From JBHAEC01 sp041855385 (GTDB lineage: Bacteria > Bacillota > Negativicutes > Veillonellales > Veillonellaceae), in assembly GCA_041855385.1 (NCBI GenBank), contig JBHAEC010000067.1, positions 1 through 26,070 of the forward strand: a DNA stretch of 26,070 bases, in the 5' to 3' direction. Made by a program: the position numbers and the translations under genes. This document shows, in pieces, positions 23,652 through 26,070 of this stretch (positions within the stretch are counted from its first letter, which is position 1; each line of letters opens with the position of its first letter). The notes beneath the pieces are model-generated. The model did no database searches. It saw nothing but the letters and a program-made list of their open reading frames with translations, and was not told the DNA's origin.

Positions 23652-24283
23652 TAACTTTCACTCTCCTGACCTGTATATCTTTTATAAATATATTCAATCA
23701 TTTCTTTGTTGCGACTGATTTTGCATTCTTCTGCTTTTAGTATTCCCTCTACCTTTGAAACGGCTTCGTCCAATACATCATTTACAACAATATAATCGTA
23801 TCGATGTGCCAAAGCGAGTTCGGAGCTGGCCAATGAAAGTCTTTTATCTATGACTTCCGTACTGTCAGACCCTCGTCCTCTTAAACGGTTTGATAATATT
23901 TCTAAAGAAGGAGGAATAATGTATATAAAAATTCCTTCGCTATATCGCTCTTTAACTTGCATAGCCCCTTGTATATCAATCTCCAAGAGAACACTTTTGC
24001 CCTTATCTAATAAGTCCATTACATGTTTTTTTAGTGTTCCGTAATAATTGTCATATACGCAGGCGTACTCTAAAAAGGCCGATTGCTCCATTAATTCTTC
24101 AAAGCGTGCCTTTGTACAAAAGAAATAATTTTCCCCCTCGACTTCTCCCGGACGGGGTTCCCTTGTCGTCATGGAAATGGAATAGATAAGATCCGGCATT
24201 TTTTTTCTAAGAGCTTCGCAAATAGTTCCCTTACCGGCTCCTGAAGGTCCGGAAACAACGATTAAAAGACCCTTGTCACTCAT
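23651..24283 (-). CDS. gmk: Guanylate kinase
   Basis: A 210-residue enzyme that phosphorylates GMP to GDP. The P-loop GPSGAGKGT (12-20) and the GMP-binding stretch SMTTREPRPGEVEGENYFF are intact, followed by the LEIDIQGAMQVK segment. Length is normal. AGGAGG stands upstream of the ATG, 9 bases after remA. It feeds guanine nucleotides to, among others, GTP-dependent riboflavin synthesis. Confidence 0.97.
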   Translation of the reverse strand: MSDKGLLIVVSGPSGAGKGTICEALRKKMPDLIYSISMTTREPRPGEVEGENYFFCTKARFEELMEQSAFLEYACVYDNYYGTLKKHVMDLLDKGKSVLLEIDIQGAMQVKERYSEGIFIYIIPPSLEILSNRLRGRGSDSTEVIDKRLSLASSELALAHRYDYIVVNDVLDEAVSKVEGILKAEECKISRNKEMIEYIYKRYTGQESES

Positions 24284-24292
24284 GAAATCCTC

Positions 24293-24568
24293 CTACTCTT
24301 CATCTAGTTCCTTTGAAGGCTCCATAGGCGGTTCTTGTTGAACTAAGCGATGTGATACCGTCTCGGGCTGCATGGCAGATAAAACAACCTGTCCACTATC
24401 CATGACAATAACCGAACGAGTGCGACGACCGTAAGTTGCATCAACCAGTATGCTTTTATCTCGTGCATCTTGAATCATTCGTTTTATTGGTGCAGACTCA
24501 GGGCTGATAATTGCGATAACTCTACTGGCAGATACCATATTACCAAATCCGATGTTTAAAAGTTTCAT
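24293..24568 (-). CDS. remA: RemA-family DNA-binding regulator (DUF370)
   Basis: A 91-residue protein of the RemA/DUF370 family. In Bacillus subtilis RemA activates extracellular matrix and osmoprotection genes and forms ring-like oligomers that wrap DNA. Visible family features: the start MKLLNIGFGNMV, RVIAIISPESAPIKR, and DATYGRRTRSVIVMDSGQVVLS. The C-terminal dozen residues are acidic and not conserved. It lies between yicC and gmk, its usual place, with AGGAGA as ribosome site. The target genes in this organism are unknown. Confidence 0.93.
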   Translation of the reverse strand: MKLLNIGFGNMVSASRVIAIISPESAPIKRMIQDARDKSILVDATYGRRTRSVIVMDSGQVVLSAMQPETVSHRLVQQEPPMEPSKELDEE

Positions 24569-24579
24569 ACTATTATCTC

Positions 24580-25461
24580 CTATTCCATATTTTGTACTTG
24601 TTCTCGTATTTTTTCAAGCTCGCATTTCAGATTAACCACGAGGCCGGTTATTTCAGCATCAGATGTTTTAGAGCCCATAGTATTTACTTCACGATTTAGC
24701 TCCTGTATGAGAAAATCCAATTTTCGACCTTTTACTTCGTTTTCTTGCAATGTATTTTGTAATTGTACCATATGAGACTTGAAACGTACAATCTCCTCGG
24801 TAATATCTGTTTTATCGGCTAAAATAGCAATTTCCTGAACAAGCCTATCCTCGTTTACGCGTATAGCCTCATTTTCCAGGATAGAAAGCATTTTTTCTCT
24901 CAAACGGTTTTCATGATGCTTTACAGCTGATTCTTTTTTCTCTTCAATCCCCTTAAGAAAGAAAATTAATGTTTCTAACCTCTTTTCAATATCCTTGATA
25001 AGATACGATCCTTCTACGAGCCTCATTGAATTAAGTTGATTCAGGGCGTCCTGCAACGCTATTTCTATACTTTCCTTTAATAACTCTCCATCAATTTCTT
25101 TTTCTTCGAGAGTTATCCAATTTGGGGCAATGGACGCAATCAATTCCACGGGAATATCTTTCTTCTTTTTGTAAAATCCTTTTTCAACAAGAAAATTACG
25201 AACAACGTTAACTAAAGATTCATTAATCTTGGGAGTTGTCTTAGAACTTTCTTTTTCAGTAATACGAATAAAGAGTTCTGCTTTTCCCCTTTTGATTATA
25301 TTACCAACAATAGCACGAATGCGTTCTTCAAAAACATTACATTGCCTAGGAGCCTTTATGGATAAATCAAAATATCTGGAGTTAACGGATTTAATTTCTA
25401 CGTGGCATAAAAAATCCTGTGTTTCCACATGCCCGCGACCAAAACCGGTCATACTTTTCAT
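24580..25461 (-). CDS. yicC: YicC/YloC-family endoribonuclease
   Basis: A 293-residue protein of the YicC family, described in recent work as a metal-dependent endoribonuclease involved in RNA turnover. The N-terminus MKSMTGFGRG is diagnostic, followed by VEIKSVNSRYFD. The C-terminal DUF1732 part shows EVKGRKLDFLIQELNREVNTMGSK. A helix-rich middle region is predicted. AAGGGG is the ribosome site. It is the first gene of the minus-strand block and diverges from rqcH; the yloA/yloC arrangement is the same in Bacillus. The gene is also named yloC there. Confidence 0.94.
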   Translation of the reverse strand: MKSMTGFGRGHVETQDFLCHVEIKSVNSRYFDLSIKAPRQCNVFEERIRAIVGNIIKRGKAELFIRITEKESSKTTPKINESLVNVVRNFLVEKGFYKKKKDIPVELIASIAPNWITLEEKEIDGELLKESIEIALQDALNQLNSMRLVEGSYLIKDIEKRLETLIFFLKGIEEKKESAVKHHENRLREKMLSILENEAIRVNEDRLVQEIAILADKTDITEEIVRFKSHMVQLQNTLQENEVKGRKLDFLIQELNREVNTMGSKTSDAEITGLVVNLKCELEKIREQVQNME

Positions 25462-25498
25462 GTGATTTCCCCTTATCTTTACTATAACTATTTGACTT

Positions 25499-25527
25499 AT
25501 TTTAACATTTCATTTCTATAAAGTAAA
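25499..25527 (-). promoter_or_regulatory. Candidate promoter of the yicC-remA-gmk-rpoZ-coaBC unit
   Basis: On the minus strand TTTACT (25522-25527) and TAAAAT (25499-25504) are 17 bases apart, about 38 bases ahead of the yicC ATG. The match is moderate and other A/T-rich hexamers exist in the same gap, so this is tentative. Confidence 0.4.
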
Positions 25528-25571
25528 TCAATTTAGAGGCCCATATTTCGCTATGATACCTTTACATCTCT

Positions 25572-25600
25572 TTGACCGAAATAATAAATAAAAGTATACT
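25572..25600 (+). promoter_or_regulatory. Promoter of rqcH
   Basis: TTGACC (25572-25577) and TATACT (25595-25600) are 17 bases apart, a close match to the vegetative consensus, giving a leader of about 47 bases before the rqcH ATG. It lies in the 192-base gap shared with the divergent yicC unit. Confidence 0.75.
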
Positions 25601-25653
25601 TAACTTATAATTATGATTTATACTAAAGACATTTTCCATATATAGGAGATACT

Positions 25654-26070
25654 ATGAATTTAGATGGTCTAGCTCTTTATACCTATACAAAGGCATTAAA
25701 AAATGCTTGTTTAAACGGCCTTGTTCAAAAAGTTCTACAGCCCGACTCGACAAGCCTTGTTTTAAAATTCAGTTTAGAAGGAAAAAATTCTTTATTGGTT
25801 ATAACGGTAGGTCAGGTTCCCGCTTGCTATGTTACATCCCAGTTAGAGGATCTGCCTAAAGAACCCTCGTCACTGTGCATGTTTCTTAGGAAGCATCTTG
25901 AAGGGGCTCGCATTGTTGATGTTAAACAAATAAATTTTGACAGAATTATTAAGATTTCTTTTGCCAAACAAAATCTTAAAGGAGAGCTCGAAAGTAAAGA
26001 AATGTACATAGAGCTTATGGGAAAACACAGTAATTGTATTATCGTAGAAGACGATATTATTTTGGAGTCA
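25654..26070 (+). CDS. rqcH: Ribosome-associated quality control protein RqcH (NFACT family), N-terminal part
   Basis: The frame from ATG 25654 stays open for 139 codons to the window edge, so the gene is cut on the right. The residues seen belong to the NFACT-N domain: MNLDGLALYTYTKAL at the start, PSSLCMFLRKHLEG (71-84) and ELMGKHSN (120-127), close to the start of Bacillus YloA. RqcH binds stalled 50S-peptidyl-tRNA complexes and recruits Ala-tRNA to add alanine tails that mark nascent chains for decay. Older annotations call it fibronectin-binding protein. AGGAGA lies five bases upstream of the ATG. It diverges from yicC. The coiled coil and C-terminal domains are outside the window. Confidence 0.92.
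   Translation, partial: MNLDGLALYTYTKALKNACLNGLVQKVLQPDSTSLVLKFSLEGKNSLLVITVGQVPACYVTSQLEDLPKEPSSLCMFLRKHLEGARIVDVKQINFDRIIKISFAKQNLKGELESKEMYIELMGKHSNCIIVEDDIILES

Noticed and set aside
25492..25522. Alternative + strand promoter TTGACT with TATAAA
   Set aside because: The spacer is 19 bases; the TTGACC/TATACT pair at 25572-25600 is better and nearer to rqcH.

Overview
The window is chromosomal DNA of a low-GC Gram-positive-lineage (Firmicutes) bacterium. The evidence is the gene order rqcH <> yicC-remA-gmk-rpoZ-coaBC-[metK]-priA-def-fmt-rsmB-rlmN-prpC-prkC-rsgA-rpe, which matches the Bacillus ylo region. Other support comes from strong AGGAGG-type ribosome binding sites, a PASTA kinase, RemA, and SAM-I and FMN attenuation riboswitches. 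A short-form S-adenosylhomocysteinase, MtaD and a DUF116 membrane protein point to Clostridia or Negativicutes rather than Bacilli; this is inference and the genus cannot be fixed from sequence alone. I see no mobile element, prophage, CRISPR array, tRNA or rRNA, and no gene-free stretch longer than 300 bases.

Layout. The left edge holds the end of an OmpR-type response regulator on the + strand, closed by a bidirectional terminator. From 299 to 25461 every gene is on the minus strand, so transcription runs right to left. At the right edge rqcH starts on the + strand and is cut by the window end. The minus-strand block has three parts. (1) 25461 to 22251: yicC, remA, gmk, rpoZ and coaBC. (2) 22246 to 20817: metK as an almost self-contained unit with its own promoter, a SAM-I riboswitch and a terminator. 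It is followed by priA, def, fmt, the DUF116 gene, rsmB, rlmN, prpC, prkC, rsgA and rpe at very short spacings or overlaps. (3) 9615 to 299: a promoter and FMN riboswitch lead ribD, ribE, ribBA and ribH. These are followed without an obvious terminator by hslO, a thionucleoside phosphorylase gene (mtnP family), mtnA, ahcY and mtaD.

How it works together. Part 1 and most of part 2 are housekeeping: RNA turnover, GMP kinase, RNA polymerase omega, CoA synthesis, replication restart, formyl-Met handling, rRNA methylation, Ser/Thr kinase and phosphatase signalling, ribosome assembly GTPase and pentose epimerase. MetK makes SAM, and the SAM-I switch in front of it shows feedback control. The last part makes riboflavin under FMN control and then recycles the by-products of SAM use. 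AhcY splits S-adenosylhomocysteine. MtaD can deaminate methylthioadenosine. The phosphorylase carries Asn where methylthioadenosine phosphorylases carry Asp, so it may act on the deaminated product methylthioinosine. MtnA then isomerises methylthioribose-1-phosphate.

Most notable observations: the predicted deaminate-first methylthioadenosine salvage route, two riboswitches whose alternative structures can be read base by base, and the likely extension of FMN control over Hsp33 and SAM by-product recycling.
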